This document shows positions 11,291 through 24,545 of a stretch of DNA of 64,000 nt, piece by piece. Within the stretch, counting starts at the first letter, position 1, and every line of letters starts with the position of its first letter. The stretch covers positions 46,491,257-46,555,256 of the forward strand of contig OX421965.1 in assembly GCA_949128115.1 (NCBI GenBank), read 5' to 3'. The notes below the pieces were generated by a model. That model saw only the letters and a list, made by a program, of their open reading frames with translations. It was not told the origin of the DNA and ran no database searches. Position numbers and translations under genes: made by a program. This DNA comes from Anaspis maculata. Its lineage: Eukaryota > Arthropoda > Insecta > Coleoptera > Scraptiidae.

Positions 11291-13620
11291 TGTACTACAC
11301 GCTATGCCCTCCTCACTATTGCAAGTTGTTGATATTATTGAACAAAAGCGTCGTCGAACCTTGGGTTTACCCAATGAGGTCGAAACTTTTGTTTTCAGAC
11401 TGCATATTGGGAACACAGATCGTGTTTCTGCAAATCCAAAGCTATTTTCGATCCTTCCACCAGTTGCTGTTACTTAGGAAGTTCAAATTATCACTCATTC
11501 ACAAGATTCTTACCAGAGTTTTTGGGTATGTTATGGACAATCGCCATGTATCTTCAAGAAACTGCTTGTTTACCGACTTTTACCGTTGTTAGTCAACACG
11601 CAATCAGTTTCTTTTGCAGTTTCTCGTGTCTCATATCGAAAGGAGGAAACAAAGCAAGAAAGGAGGTGATAGGATGATGTAGTGTGCTCCTTTCAACTTT
11701 CAAAGTGTTTAGCGTCATGTATGTAAAAGCACGAGTTACGAGTTGGTGTTTCCGAAGAGACCAAGCAGAAACATAAGAATTAAATCTAATAGACCTCCAG
11801 CAGTTCACCAGCCTTCCAGATTTGAGCCAGCTTGCTGAGGTGTTTCTTAACCATCTAAAATAAGCCCATCTTGGTAAACTGGTACATCTCCCAGTTAATT
11901 CTTCCAACAGGGTTGCCTCTTAGCCTCTTTCATTGCAGTTTAATCTGAAGCGAGTCAAAAACGGTCTTCTATTGCATAGGTAGTTATACATTAGCCGTTT
12001 ATCCAGAAACATGAAACTAGCTCAAATTTGTTTCAAGACTTCCAAGGGACATTTTTTTGTTGCACCTCTACGAACCGAAAGTGAATCAATAAGATCTGAG
12101 TCTAGTAGTAATATGGACGACGCCACAGGAATTTCATAATGCTAGATCAATTTTGTGTTTGCTCAATAGTCTGGAAGTTGAAACTTTTGGAGTCTAAAAA
12201 AATATAATTTACGAATACTTTTCTTGAAAAGATTTCTCTGAAATTCTCTGAGCAATCGTCCAAAAATCCGCATCGCATATAGCCTCCACGCGACCACATT
12301 TCCGTTCATCCATTTTTCACGCATTCCTTTGCGGATCGCGGCGCATAATTTGACACTACCGTTATTACTAGTTCATCATAATGATTATCATCTGAAGGAG
12401 AAAGAAGTGAGAAGAAGGCGTCCAAGAAAAATCCACTTTACGCCGGCACACCACACGATGCATAGTAGATATGAGATCCATATACGAATTATATATCAAG
12501 AAATTAAATACAAACCCTGGAGCAACTTCAACAACAACAACAAAAGTACAACAAGTACAAAAAGGTCCACTTGACGATGACACGAACAGGACACTAAGGG
12601 TTTGGAGTAAGCGCCTACTGCCTCAACATATGAACATGACAGCTTACCAGAGTAGTGCGGCCGGCCATGAAATTATTGGGCGGACGTCTTCAGGCAGGCG
12701 TTCAATTTTCGCGTTGGTCGATTGCCCGGTGCAATTCTTATTATAATGTAGCTTAATATAGTTACAAAGTTGGGTGCGAGATGAGAGAGGATACGAACGA
12801 TTTCGAGTTTTGTAGGTAGACCATGGGGCCCATGCCATACAGGATGGCCGGTACCAGAAATATTAATTGCGTGATGGCCATTTATCACGCGAGATGCGGT
12901 GAAAGTTCCCACACCGCCGCGTTCACAAAGGAGGCCCCTCAAATTACCATTATTTGAGGATATGATGCCGATCGGATCGGAATAATCGCGCCAAATCTAT
13001 CACTGTATGTTCGATTGATGATGATAACTTTCAGAATTTCCGGTTATACATGGGAGTGTGAGAAATACGCTCGCCTATGAAAGGCGCTTGCAACATGAGC
13101 TCTTTCAGACCGAGCAGAACTTTCAGTGGGGCCGTTTTTTTTTAGACAAAATTATTTCACAAACATTGTGTGCTGTGCCAAAGCCATAATTTGCACCTCT
13201 CTAGCGCGACAGGTTCGGTCCCAGCGGGAAGGCGTATATGGTAGATCCTGCGGTCAAGCTGCTGCTGCTGGAGCCCAGAAAAGACGATGCCGTGGCCGAA
13301 GCCGAGGCCATCTTCCTTCGGTGAAGGAAGAGGAATAACAACAACTGCTGTGTTCGTTTTCGCCGGCCTACGCAGTTTATCAATCTGCATGCTCCGACCT
13401 CTGCGAGATGCCAGAAATTCATGCTGAAATATTTCCTGATGCGGCTAGACTTTGCGAAAATATGTCTCGACAAGTCGACAACGTAACAAACAATCCGCAG
13501 GCGCAGAGTTCATTAGCCAATTTGCTTGAGCCCCATGCTTCCTTCAGTGCCTTCATTTTTTTCTACTTTAGTGTCGGCTCATAGCAATGAACACACTCAC
13601 CAGGCACAAAATTCTATAGT
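11291..13620. other. No gene recognised; GC-richer island at about 12260-13560
   Basis: 11291-12260 shows nothing beyond short open frames. From about 12260 to 13560 the DNA is less AT-rich and free of inverted repeats, with a CAA microsatellite (about 12529-12545) and a CTG run near 13258. Overlapping short open frames on both strands give no recognisable protein. It could be a conserved intronic regulatory region or the relic of an old exon. Confidence 0.35.
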
Positions 13621-14036
13621 CAGGGTGTCTCAACAAAAAGTCCTCACCCGGATTTCTTGAATGAGAAAAAACATTAGAGTAAAACACCGAGACAGGTCGA
13701 TTTTTATTTCTAGGACGACGAAAGCCGCCTATTTTAGCGCGCTTCTCCCAACGGAAGGACGCCTATGTCCTCGCTTTGTCAGTCTGCCCGTCCGTCCGTC
13801 GCAGCATATATACAATCCTAGACGGAAGAATTACGCTGAGTCGTGTCTAAAATAACGGTAGAATCCTAATTACCTAACGTCTTGCGTTTACTAATCCTCC
13901 GAAGATGAAGTACTCTACTAAGCTTCACGTTCGTAAAAGCATAATTATCCACTTGTTTGTGTTTAGGGAAACCTCTTTCCCCAATACCCTTTTGATTCTA
14001 GAAATCCAAGTGGAGACTTCTCGTTGAGACACCTTG
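13621..14036. mobile_element. Inverted-repeat element (MITE-like), 416 bp
   Basis: Left end CAGGGTGTCTCAACAAAAAG; right end is the complement of CAAGGTGTCTCAACGAGAAG, giving imperfect terminal repeats of about 27 bases. Part of the interior (ACAGGTCGATTTTTAT near 13693) is shared with the repeats at 16152-19062 and about 24280-24545, so they form a family. No coding capacity. Confidence 0.7.
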
Positions 14037-16151
14037 TATATTTCCCATGGTATGATAGAGAAAGAAAGGAGCAATGCTGCATTGAATTATGTTTATAGGA
14101 GAATGTCATTAAAATTAAGTGATTTATGATAAGCAAAAATTGGCGAAAGGTGTAAAATATAGCCAGGCGTTCTTTCTCCGCTTGATTAAATAATTTTGCA
14201 CCGAGTTCCACCAATAAAGATAGCTTCATATTATACGCTAACTTGAGATTGCACGGATTTTTTCAACATGGGAAATTCATGGAAACGTTTGAATAAATTA
14301 CGTTTCCTGCTGTGTGTCCGGGGTTTATATCTCTAACTAACTAGCGCTGTCGTTGACCAAAATAAATTGCTTTGGCATTGCAATAATAGATGAGCTTGAC
14401 TATAAAGGAAACAAGCACTCAATTCCAAAAAAAAAATCAATCACAAATCATGTTAAGTTACGCACATTTCCACTATTTTCTTCTCGGATCATAGTATAGC
14501 TAAGGGCTGAATGAAGCTAAAAGTCTTTTTCAATTCACCATTTGATTACCTGTAGCTCCTGACGTGAGCCATCTTGTGAAATTCTATATCGCTGCTCTTT
14601 CGAAATGTCTTTTCAGTTTATAGTTATTCTCTTCAAATATCCAGGAATCCTATCCTTTCAATTCAGTTTTTTAGTTATGAATACAAAACGTGAAAGCTTT
14701 TTTATTGCTCACAGAATAAAACACAATAGTCACTGCATACCTACGCGAATCTGACACCCTCCTTTCCTTTCATGTCAAAAAATTTGAAGTCTTTTATGTA
14801 CGTCTATGAAACCCTTCGACCTTTATAATTTTTATGATGAATATGACCAGCTATGCCTCCTACCATTCATTATTTCAGATCTATGGCATGACCGAATTTA
14901 TACTTGCTCTATAGTTTTCATAGGGGTTCTATTAACGCATCGTAGAGGGTATTTTGGGAATTGAGCCTCACAGTGATGCATTAGATGGCAAAGACTATAT
15001 AGTTTGATGATTCCTCCATGAGTACATTAGGTCGTTAGCTGCTTGTGGTATAGGAGTTCAACAGGGTATGTTTCCTGGTACTTGGTATCGTCCAAAATTG
15101 TCACTTTTGTTTTGTTTTTTGTTAAGAAGAACAATGATCAATCAAAAGTCCTGACGGGCGCGAGACTCTGCAACAGTGCGTGCAAGCCGAGACAGCAGAA
15201 GCAGACGAGCAATCAATAAAATTTGTAAAACAAAAGTGCCCCTTGACTTCTCAACTGGCCTACGAAGTTCATTGTGTGAAATTCGCCGTCAATATGAAAA
15301 TACAGCCCTTCATATAGTTCGTTTCTTTCTGTGTTTCTCGACGGATTTTCTTAGCAAAAGAGCTATTACACCGGCGCTTCGATGTCTGTCCATCTGTCTG
15401 CATTGTTATCAAACTCCTAAAGTAACTGACGACTTTGTATTTTTTTGTGAACGATCACTATTCACCTGACAGTGACGAGCTGGTGTATCTACATAATTTT
15501 GCAAACGATTCACCCCTCTTGACAGCCAAGACGAACATACTTCTTTCTCGAGAAATAATGGCAAAACAGTTTTCGATGCCTGATTTCCAAGTTTCATTTC
15601 CGGAACAAAATGGGCACTGTATGATCTGTAACAACTACTGTGTATCCTGTCAGCAAATAATTGAAGGTGTGCAGCACGGCTCCATCGCAACAATATGCTA
15701 GTGGTATAGGTGAGAGAATATTTACAGCGCCAACCTATAGAAAAATCCACATCAGAGACAGACTCTTATTACTTTTCCTCGGCAATGGGTAAGACACAGA
15801 TGATATGCAATCTTACGCTTCAATACTGGCGTTTCACGTTTCAACGGCATCAAACTAATTTACACCTATCTGATATAACCTTACATTAGAAGTTTCACTT
15901 CAAAAAACGTGAACTGGGCCACTGTAAGTATAGTAAATGACGGTTAGCGGAATGATTATGTGTAGATGACAAAGTAGAGGTTGATTGAGACCTAATTGTT
16001 CATAGAATATAACTAAAACAGGTATTGATTAGATAGATAGCTACTAGAAATTTTTAAGCAATTTTGGCAGGGGTCAAAGTATCCTAAAAACGCCAGCATT
16101 GAACCAAAGAAAAAAGGTTTTGAGTAAGTACAGTATGTTCCAGTGTACACC
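14037..16151. other. No gene recognised
   Basis: AT-rich DNA with only short open frames. A frame at 15435-15701 ends with a Cys-rich bit (CMICNNYCVSC), but nothing around it supports a gene. Confidence 0.35.
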
Positions 16152-19062
16152 TACGGGGTGTTCATTCGAAAAGTTGTCACCCCTGATTTCTTGCCGCCAA
16201 AACTTTTTCACAGGAGAACGCCGAAATATTTCTATTTTTGTTTCGATGGGAACATCTAAGACATATACTGCCAAGTTTTCATCTTGAACCCCTTCTTCCC
16301 ACCCCACCTTACTTTCAAATTTCAAATAGCATTACGTATCCTGTGATACATCAAATTGAAGGCGCATCACAATTCCCTTTCCGTCAAACATATTTCTAAT
16401 TTTTTTAAATCACCCCTCAACCCTTGTGAAAATCCTCTCTTTGTTAATGAAAGAAACAATTTTCCCCTATAAATTCCTGATTCTTGAGAAATATACTTTC
16501 CACAGAAACAGGTCGATTTTTATTTTATTGTGGTCATCTAGGACGCGTATGTCCAAACTTTCGTCTTCAACCTCTTCGCTTCTACCCTACCTTACTACTT
16601 CAAAGGGGTGGTTTACAAAAACTAGAAACACGTTTGACGGAAAAAGAATTGTATTGCCTTCAATTTGATGTATACAGGGTGTTTCATGAGGAAACCGACA
16701 TAGCTTAAGGGTAGGTCCAGTTTTTCTAGAGGAACTAGGATCTCGCAATGAAATTTTTCTACCCCTTTTCGTTTTGATGTTACAGGGTGAATCATGTATT
16801 TTGTCGAAGTTTTTGATGAGCCATATCTTCCGAATGGCTTATTGGATTGTACTGAAATTTGATAGGTATGATCTTCCAATGATAGCTAATACATTGCACC
16901 ATAAAATTTTTCAGAAGTTTCAGGGCCGGACTGATTTTTTTTTATTTTCAAAGTTTTTGTTAGAAAAGTCATATCTTTCAATGTTTTTTTGGAAAACCAA
17001 AATCAGATTCAGAAACACCAGAAAAAATGCTACAAGAAACATCCTTCAATTTCTTTGGCACACCCAAAGTCTTCCCAGAAAAAAATATATTTGAGTTTTG
17101 GATCGGCTGCGATCTAGTGAAAATCAGTCAAGCACGCATTCTTTCACGGATCTTTGAGATGTTCATCCTCTAATTTAATGCTGTCACGGTTTTTTTCACT
17201 ATTCCCACATTAGTATCACTTGGTACGGCAAAAAAGACAAAAGTCCAGGACCGGAATCAAGTCTAGTGAACATTATTTCTAAAAATCCGATTTTTCAGTA
17301 TTTAGTTAGATATTACAGCACAAAGTTATGGTGAAGTGGCTGAAAAATGCTCTTTTGTCTGCATTTGGAACTTTAGGTCACTATAAAAACCAGCTAAACA
17401 AATTTCTCATTTGTTGATTTCAAGAATACAAAAAATTATTTCCGAAACTTTTCGCGAACAAAATAAAAAGAAGCAAGAATGATAATTATTCAGAAATGTA
17501 ATTTCAATGTGTAGAAAACGAACAATATTAATGTTTGTATGTTATGTTTATGTTAATGTTTATCAAATTTCGGAAATAGTTTCTTTCTTGTCTGCATTTG
17601 GAACTTTGGGTCACTTTAGAAACCAGCTAAACAAATTTCTTATTTTGTTGATTTCAAGAATACAAAAAATTATTTCCGAAATTTGTTAAACATTACATAA
17701 CATACAAACATTGATATTGTTCGTTTTCTACACATTGAAATTACGTTTCTGAATAATTATCATTCTTGTTTCTTTTTATTTTGTTCGCGAAAAGTTTCGG
17801 AAATAATTATTTGTATTCTTGAAATCAACAAAAGGAGAAATTTGTTTAGCTGGTCTCTAAAGTGACCTAAAGTTCCAAATACAGACAAAAGAGCATTTTT
17901 CAGCAACTTCACCATAACTTTATGCTGTAAATTTCCAACTGAATACTGAAAAATCGGATCTTTAGAAATAATGTTTACTAGACTTGATTCCGGTCCTGGA
18001 CTTTTGTCTTTTTTGCCGTGCCAAGTGATACTAATGTGGAAAAGTCGAAAAAACCGTGACAGCATTAAATTAGAGGATGAACATCTCAAAGATTCGCGAA
18101 AGAATGAGTGCTTGACTGATTTTCACTAGATCGCAGCCGACCCAAATCTCAAAAGATATTTTTTTCTGGGTAGACTTTGGGTGTGCCGTAGAAATTGAAG
18201 AATGTTCCTTGTAGCATTTTTTCTGTAAATTCTGAATCTGATACTGGTTTTGCAAAAAAACATTGAAAAATATGACTTTTTTAACAAAAACTTTAAAAAT
18301 AAAAAAAATCGGTCCGGCCCTGAAACTTCTGAACAATTTTATGGTGCAATGTATTAGCTATCATTAGGAGATCATACCTATCAAATTTCAGTTCAATTCA
18401 ATAAGCCATTCGGAAGATATAGCTCATCAAAAACTTCGACAAAATACATGATTCACCCTGTAACATCAAAACGAAAAGCGATAGAAAAATTTCAAAGCGA
18501 GATCCTAGTTCCCCTAAAAAAACTGGACCTACCCTTGAGCTATGTCGGTTTCCTCATGAAACACCCTGTATATCACAAGATCGGCCATGCTGTTTGGAAT
18601 TTTAAAGTAGGGAAGAGTGGGGATTGAAGATGAAAATTTGATCATACGTGTTTTAGATGACTCCCTTGAAATAAAAATCGACCTGTTTTCGCTGGAGAGT
18701 CTATTTCTCAAGAATCGGGAGTTCAGAGGAGAAAAAGTTTCCTTTCAGTAACAAAAAGAGTATTTTTACAAGGGTTGGGAGGGTGGTTGAAAAATTAGCA
18801 TATGTTTGACGGAAAGAGAATTTTATTGTTTTCAATTTGATGTATCACAACATAGGCAATGCTATTTGAAATTTCAAAGTAGGGTGAAGTAGGGTGGGGT
18901 GGGGGCGAAGGAGTTGATGATGGAAATTTGGCAGTATGTGTCCTAGATGTTTCTCTCGAATTGACCTCGAATTCCCAAAATTGACCTGTTTCGGCGTTTT
19001 CCGGTGAAAAATTCTGGCGACGAGAAATCAGGGATGACAACTTTTTGAATAAACACCCTGTA
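16152..19062. mobile_element. Giant palindrome / foldback element, 2.9 kb
   Basis: The two halves are inverted copies around a centre near 17605, each about 1.35-1.4 kb. Outer ends: TACGGGGTGTTCATTCGAAA on the left, complement of TACAGGGTGTTTATTCAAAA on the right. Inside each arm lie two further transposon-end motifs in mirror order: TACAGGGTGTTTCATGAGG (16675 and complement at about 18570) and TTACAGGGTGAATCATG (16781 and complement at about 18465). Near the centre a block of about 90 bases with TCTGCATTTGGAACTTT occurs twice in the left half (about 17358 and 17590). No complete coding frame. Arms differ by scattered substitutions, so it is not an exact assembly mirror. Confidence 0.85.
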
Positions 19063-21274
19063 TAGTACCACCTAAGTATCAACCTCTGATTGAACTTGAA
19101 CCCAGAATATGGACAACTGAACCACGGGGAACATCGGACAAGCGCAGGGGCGTACTCAGTAAAACGTCTTATTTTTCAAAATGCCACCAACCACTCCTTT
19201 AAAGTCCGAGGGCCGAGCCTATACATAATCTAGTCTTTGAGGCGGCCATATATCATATTACCGCAGCCTAACCCATGAAACGACACTATACACCATGTAG
19301 ACTATACGCCGACTGTAGCTATATGATTGTGTGCGATAAATAATGATCCGCTCTGACCCTAGTCCGCTCCTGGTGGGCCGAACAATGGTCCGAATTTCGC
19401 CTCCTCCTCCACCTCTTGCCCACCATCTCCTTTCCGCGTCCCTTGCTCCTGAAGCTCGTTAGTGAAAGTCCTATATACATTCGGGGTGTTCTAGAAAACA
19501 TATTATAATATGCCTTTCATCTTTCCCAATAGTTTTATACCTACCTACAATAAATCTTTCCAAATCCAGCCCAACCCCGCACAAGGCGCAGGACTTAATT
19601 CTGCATTAATAATAATCACACACGAGTACTTTGGACCACGACTTGGACTGGGTTGTTGTTTGTTGAGTCATTAAGACACAATGCTCAATAAATACGCGAT
19701 AAAAGCGTGAATATTCGACATCGAAACTAATTTTACGGGATCGTAAAGATGCTAGTCGTTTTTGAGTATGTGCTGAAATAATTGAGAAATTCAACGAAGC
19801 GTAGGTTAGGTATAGTGCTCTTCTAGTTTGGTTTCCACCACAGCTAAGGCAATAATACAATTTCTCTGACGATGGGAGAGGTCAGGATTCCCATCATCCA
19901 AGCCGGTCGACTTTTTCCCATATGGGAGGTTGGAAACGGCATTCTTTGCGAGGTAAATTTGCTAGAGTCGCATACATTATCCACCAGGCTCGCAGCTATT
20001 AAAATGTATAAAAACCTGCAGTCAGTCAGTCAGTCGTCATAAATAACACCGAAGAAAAAATGTTGGGTTCTTGGAGCAGAAGAAGCCAGCAGGCAAAGAA
20101 ATTATGCCTTTTAAATGAAAATTGAATAAATTGAACCCTAATTTTTTAGTACGAGTATCCGCGCACACGAAGAAGGAGGGCTCAGGCATATTAAGTAAAT
20201 AAGCGTACAACAAAAGTATGTGTTCGAAGAAATTTAATTAAGAACAATAACGCATGTCTGAGCCATGTAATAAAGAATGTTCGCATAACCGGATACAGCT
20301 ACCGGAATTCCTGCAGCCGAAGAGTAAGCTCACTTTATTACGGTGCTATAGTGTATCGCATGTTTATATGGAGACTGCAATACTGCGTCAAGCTACAAAA
20401 CCTGCTGCATTGCTGCTTTAAAGTTGTAAGTTCGCGTTCTGACTGATCTTAGAGCTTATAACTAAGCAAGAAATGAGAAAGATACAATTTAAATAAAAGA
20501 CCGTAATTAGCAACCCAGAAGTGCACCGCGTTTCCTTGCGCAATACGTCCTTGCATGCAAGTCACCGCGGTCTTCTTTACGACCCCATTGATCGGATTAC
20601 TGCGACAATAAACAGCGTAATTTTAACACTTATTACTCACTCGAGATTAAAAACGGCCCATTTAGACGTATATTCTCCAATCTTGAATAAATTACGCGTG
20701 CACTCTGATGATGATGGCGCGCCATCGCTATACCTAACGTAATCCAGAGAGACATGCCGTCGCATGGAATTTCGCGCATCCGGCTCGAAGGACCCGATGA
20801 TGGAAATGTATGGGTGCAGCGCGCTTAGATATAAATGTTGAAGCCCAATAACTCGTAATTTGAATTTATGGCTCTCAACTTCTCGATAAATTCCATGTCC
20901 TACCGTCCACACAAAATATTAGAAGTCAATCGCTTAATTAAATCCCGCATATGGATTCCTCTCCTGCTCTCCTCTTCTGGTGTACTCCATCTCGCCTCCT
21001 CTATACTCTTCCCATATAATACACTATACACATACACACAACACGTTTGTGTGTACACATACATTAAGATATCCAAATAGAGAGGCGGCGGCCGAAACAC
21101 GCAACACATAACGAGCGAGAAGGAAATGAAACAAACTTTATACATTTTACACGAATAAGCCGGAGCTGTTGCATATACAGGGTGCGCAGAACGAAAAGAA
21201 ACTCAACCTCTGACAGCATGCATTCCAAGTGCGGCACAGGAACCAGGAACCGGGGTGCACAAGCGAAAGAGTTG
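19063..21274. other. No gene recognised; contains a promoter-like site
   Basis: AT-rich DNA with short open frames. A TATA/initiator arrangement at about 20005 is described separately. From about 20130 to 21170 the DNA is free of inverted repeats and somewhat GC-richer. TATACAGGGTG at 21176 marks the end of another element. Confidence 0.35.
20007..20035 (+). promoter_or_regulatory. Core-promoter-like TATAAAA plus TCAGTC repeats
   Basis: TATAAAA (20007-20013) is followed by a run of CAGT units with arthropod initiator-like TCAGT at 20022, 20026 and 20030; the last has its A 25 bases from the start of the TATA box, a usual spacing. Downstream, after an A-rich leader, an ATG at about 20060 opens only 18 codons. 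It could start a non-coding or nested transcript on the strand opposite ft, belong to an LTR, or be chance. Confidence 0.35.
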
Positions 21275-22679
21275 AGCACTCAATTATCTCAGATTCTCGT
21301 GCATTCTGGAGCACACCACGTGGTCTTCCTAAACTATTCGAATGTTCGCATAAGATCCCAGCGTACAAGTGTGAAGCTCTAGTGCATTCCAGAAAATACA
21401 CGAAAGTTGGACCGTTGAAATTTACGTGGTGACTTCAACATGCGAGTGAGACATCTGTCCATTTGGCGGAAGTGCCTGACTCTAGCGCACGCCGGAATTA
21501 CACGCGAAGGTGATCGACGTTGGAGAGCTGTCGCGATTCACATGCAGCGACCAATATGGAATATGCTGGAGGACTGATGGAAGACTTCGAGAACTAAAAT
21601 AGGTTCACTTGTACCGTGATTCTAGTCGGCTGTGAGATTTTGTTCCTAAGTTTCCAAATGTGAAATACAGAAAATCCCCAAAACTTTGCAGTTAGCTGCT
21701 CTGGCCGGACCAGTTTTGAAACATATTTTTTGCGTATTTCCTTCACAGATAGCCGGAACATTTTTGCGGGACGTGATGTCTGACGCTTTTTTCCATTTTA
21801 TTGGAAAATGTAACAATTTTTCGACCTGTTTTTAATTTTCGCCAATGAACAAATAAATCAAGATTCAAGAGAGCCTTGACATTTGACAGTTGTGAAAAAT
21901 ATTCCTAACCTCTCGAAGCCGGTTCAACTTTTGGTGCTAGGGGCCCCATGCAATCATCAACCCTTTCGCCTCTTCCAGTCAAAAATACTAGCCAAACCCT
22001 GAAGAATTATGGGCGATTTAAGGATCGCCCTGCAGTCTGTCATTGGCAAAAGAATTTACGTGTAAAAAGTAAATTAAACCAAATTTAAAAAAAACCAGCA
22101 GCTCAAAGTTGTGCATTGGACCGAAATTGATGTTAGTACCTTCAATTTGCAATTTGCTTTCGTTTTGGGGCTTTCCGGGACGAGTTTTTGTCGACTCTGA
22201 ATGGGCCGCTGTCAAGATGACTTAGGTTTGCGGCCGCTCCGTGCTCTTTTGGTGTCTACATGACGGTAACACAGCTCTGCGTCCTCCTAGTCGCACTTCC
22301 ACATATGACCAAGTCAGTTTTCCAATATTTTAATATCAATTTGATAAGAAATATAACTTCACTTGCAGAGAAGTCAATTTCACACCAGGTGAAAAGGCGG
22401 CAAGCCTACAATTCTATAGTAGAAAATTTGCCCAGCTAACTAGAGTCACAGTACAAGTGAACCTACTTTACTAGTCGGAGGGTATGAACACCACGCATCG
22501 GCCTACGTAGTAGTATCGAGTTCTAAGCGATCGAGAGCGATAGAAAGCGAGTAGTAGTCAGCAATATTCCCAAGCAGTAATTGTTGGCGTGTATTTATTG
22601 TAGTACGTAGTAATAACAAGTGAGTGTTTTGAAACGATCGTCTCAATTATCAACAAACCTAAACACGAGATACGTAACA
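21275..22679 (+). mobile_element. Solo LTR split by an inserted element
   Basis: Matches the LTR at 30423-30936 from its 5' portion (about 21275-21599, for example CAGCGTACAAGTGTGAAG) and again in its 3' portion (about 22465-22679, for example TTGTTGGCGTGTATTTATTG and AAACGATCGTCTCAATTA), ending ATACGTAACA. The two portions are separated by an 865-bp insertion. The 5' terminus is not sharply defined. Confidence 0.65.
21600..22464. mobile_element. Inverted-repeat element inserted in the LTR, about 865 bp
   Basis: Left end TAGGTTCACTTGTACCGTGA, right end the complement of TAGGTTCACTTGTACTGTGA, so terminal repeats reach about 27 bases. It interrupts the LTR exactly where the related copy at 30423-30936 is continuous. 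ACTA on both sides may be the target duplication. No transposase frame is visible, so it would be non-autonomous. Confidence 0.65.
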
Positions 22680-24279
22680 ATATCATGTAAATTGCTCTAT
22701 AGTGAAAATCTCTGCTGAAAATATTCCCATGTTGAACAATCTCATATTAAAAATATATATAGGTGAAAAATAACCCTGTCTAAAATTATGATGCTGAAAA
22801 TATGTCGGCGCAAAAATAAAGCATCCACAATTATCTCATCAAAAAATATCTCTGAACCAAACAAATAGAGGCTCGTCAGCCATGTGATAAGTTGAAGGAG
22901 GAACGAGGAAGAAGTTTTGCTATCGCAAAGCTGGTAGCCCGTCGTCAGGTCAACATGCACTGTTTTTGACTTTCCACAAATTTGCCCTTACAAAGCTGAT
23001 AGCTTATTGGAGAACTGTGTTTTCATTTCTTCTGAGGTATTTGTGGCTGGGGCTCTTGATGTGAAATATGAAAAACTCTTCAACTGACACTTTGGTTGGC
23101 ATACCAGGGTGATTCAGTTTTAACCTAAGATACTGTAAGAAATGTTCCTCCCGCTGTCCTGATTCGGAAAATATGGGATAACATGCCTCTGACTTACTCA
23201 CTAAAAATATACACGGTGTCAAAGTTCTTTTTTTTGTATTATTTTACCATCAATAACTCATTAACAGTTCGATGAATTTCGCTTTAATTTACACTATACA
23301 AAAAATTAGATACTCACTCTGAGTTCATTTCAGTTTGTACCACCCGTTATAATACAAGTCGAGTAGGTACAGAAAATGTATAAAAGAGAGGCTTTTGAAT
23401 ACTAAGATGTCGTGAATTTAAATTAGTTTCAATCGATTACTTATCTTTTTAATTGTATTTTAAATGCGGCACTTTGGATGCTGAAATGCTACTGCACTGC
23501 ATTTATCGCAACACCTCTGATCTAAGGTAATCCAATAAGGAGGTTATGCTTATAGTGTAATATTTAGCTTCAATGCCTTCAGTTCCACAAAAGCGGTTCA
23601 AAGTTTCAGCTTAAATTTATACAGTTATACAATAAGTTCTAGTTTGGTTGAAAGTTGGAACTTTGTTAGTTGAATTATTTCTTTAATCCTGCAAGAAATA
23701 TTCAAGTCTTACGTTTCTGGAACCAGAGGTGGGTGTTAAGCCCGGTATTACATTCTCCGGTTGGTAGCCGGCTCGTTTTTAACAGGAGGTTGATGACGTT
23801 GATAAACACCACCTAAGCCAATGACACTGTTCAAATTCTCTTGTGGCCAGAGATAGTCTAACGAGAGAAGTACCTAATTCATGAATTACTTGACAGAATA
23901 AAACATTACGTTATAAAATTGAACTTCCGCTTTACACCAGCTCAGTTATTTCCTATCGCGAAGTTTTTGCTTTTGTTCCATGAACACTATTACTGTATCA
24001 AGTTCCACCGCATGTGGTCGAATATTTCCGAAGATACAGATATTCATGGAATTCGCAATGCCCTCACATTCCTATAATAGTATTTTTTTATTTTACCTAT
24101 ATTTTTGAAAACTTCAATCTTTGGAGTGAAAGGTTAATTTAAGTTATTGGACTTACCCCAGTTAAATTGAAATATATTCAACAGTTTGAAACTCACCTGA
24201 AACAAGAAAACAAATATTGATTAAATAGCTGCAAATCACCTGTTAACGCATAAGTATACCCTCAATAACTAAGGATATC
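22680..24279. other. No gene recognised
   Basis: AT-rich with short open frames only. CAGGGTGATTCAGTTTTAAC at 23106 looks like another transposon end of the CAGGGTG type, but I could not find its partner. Confidence 0.35.
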
Positions 24280-24545
24280 CATACAGTGTGACCAAACGAA
24301 AGCACAACAACGGGGTTTTCGGGCATTTCACTAAATTTTTGTGAAAAAGGTCAGACAGGTCAATTTTTATACCAAGAGAAGGACATCTGGAACATAAATT
24401 GGCATGCGAATTTCTATCTTCAGCCTCCTCACCCCCACCCACCTTGACTTCAAAATTTCGAATGACACCATCTACTTTGCTATACATCAAATCAAAGAGA
24501 AATTTTTCTATAATTCTTAACCCCACCTTCCTTCTTTCTGGAAAG
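24280..24545. repeat. Dispersed copy related to the 16152-19062 and 13621-14036 repeats
   Basis: Shares ACAGGTCAATTTTTAT (24355), a CTTCAGCCTCCTCACCCCCA stretch and a following ACTTCAAAATTTCGAAT segment with the arms of the 2.9-kb palindrome. Single-armed and diverged; no coding sequence. Confidence 0.5.

Noticed and set aside
10944..11477. 177-codon open frame on the plus strand
   Set aside because: Lies across the retroposon-like unit in antisense; the peptide has no domain and the strand of the 5S-like and A-tail features is the opposite one.
15435..15701. Cys-rich CMICNNYCVSC peptide
   Set aside because: Zinc-finger-like spacing is isolated, with no histidine or cysteine partners in a known arrangement.
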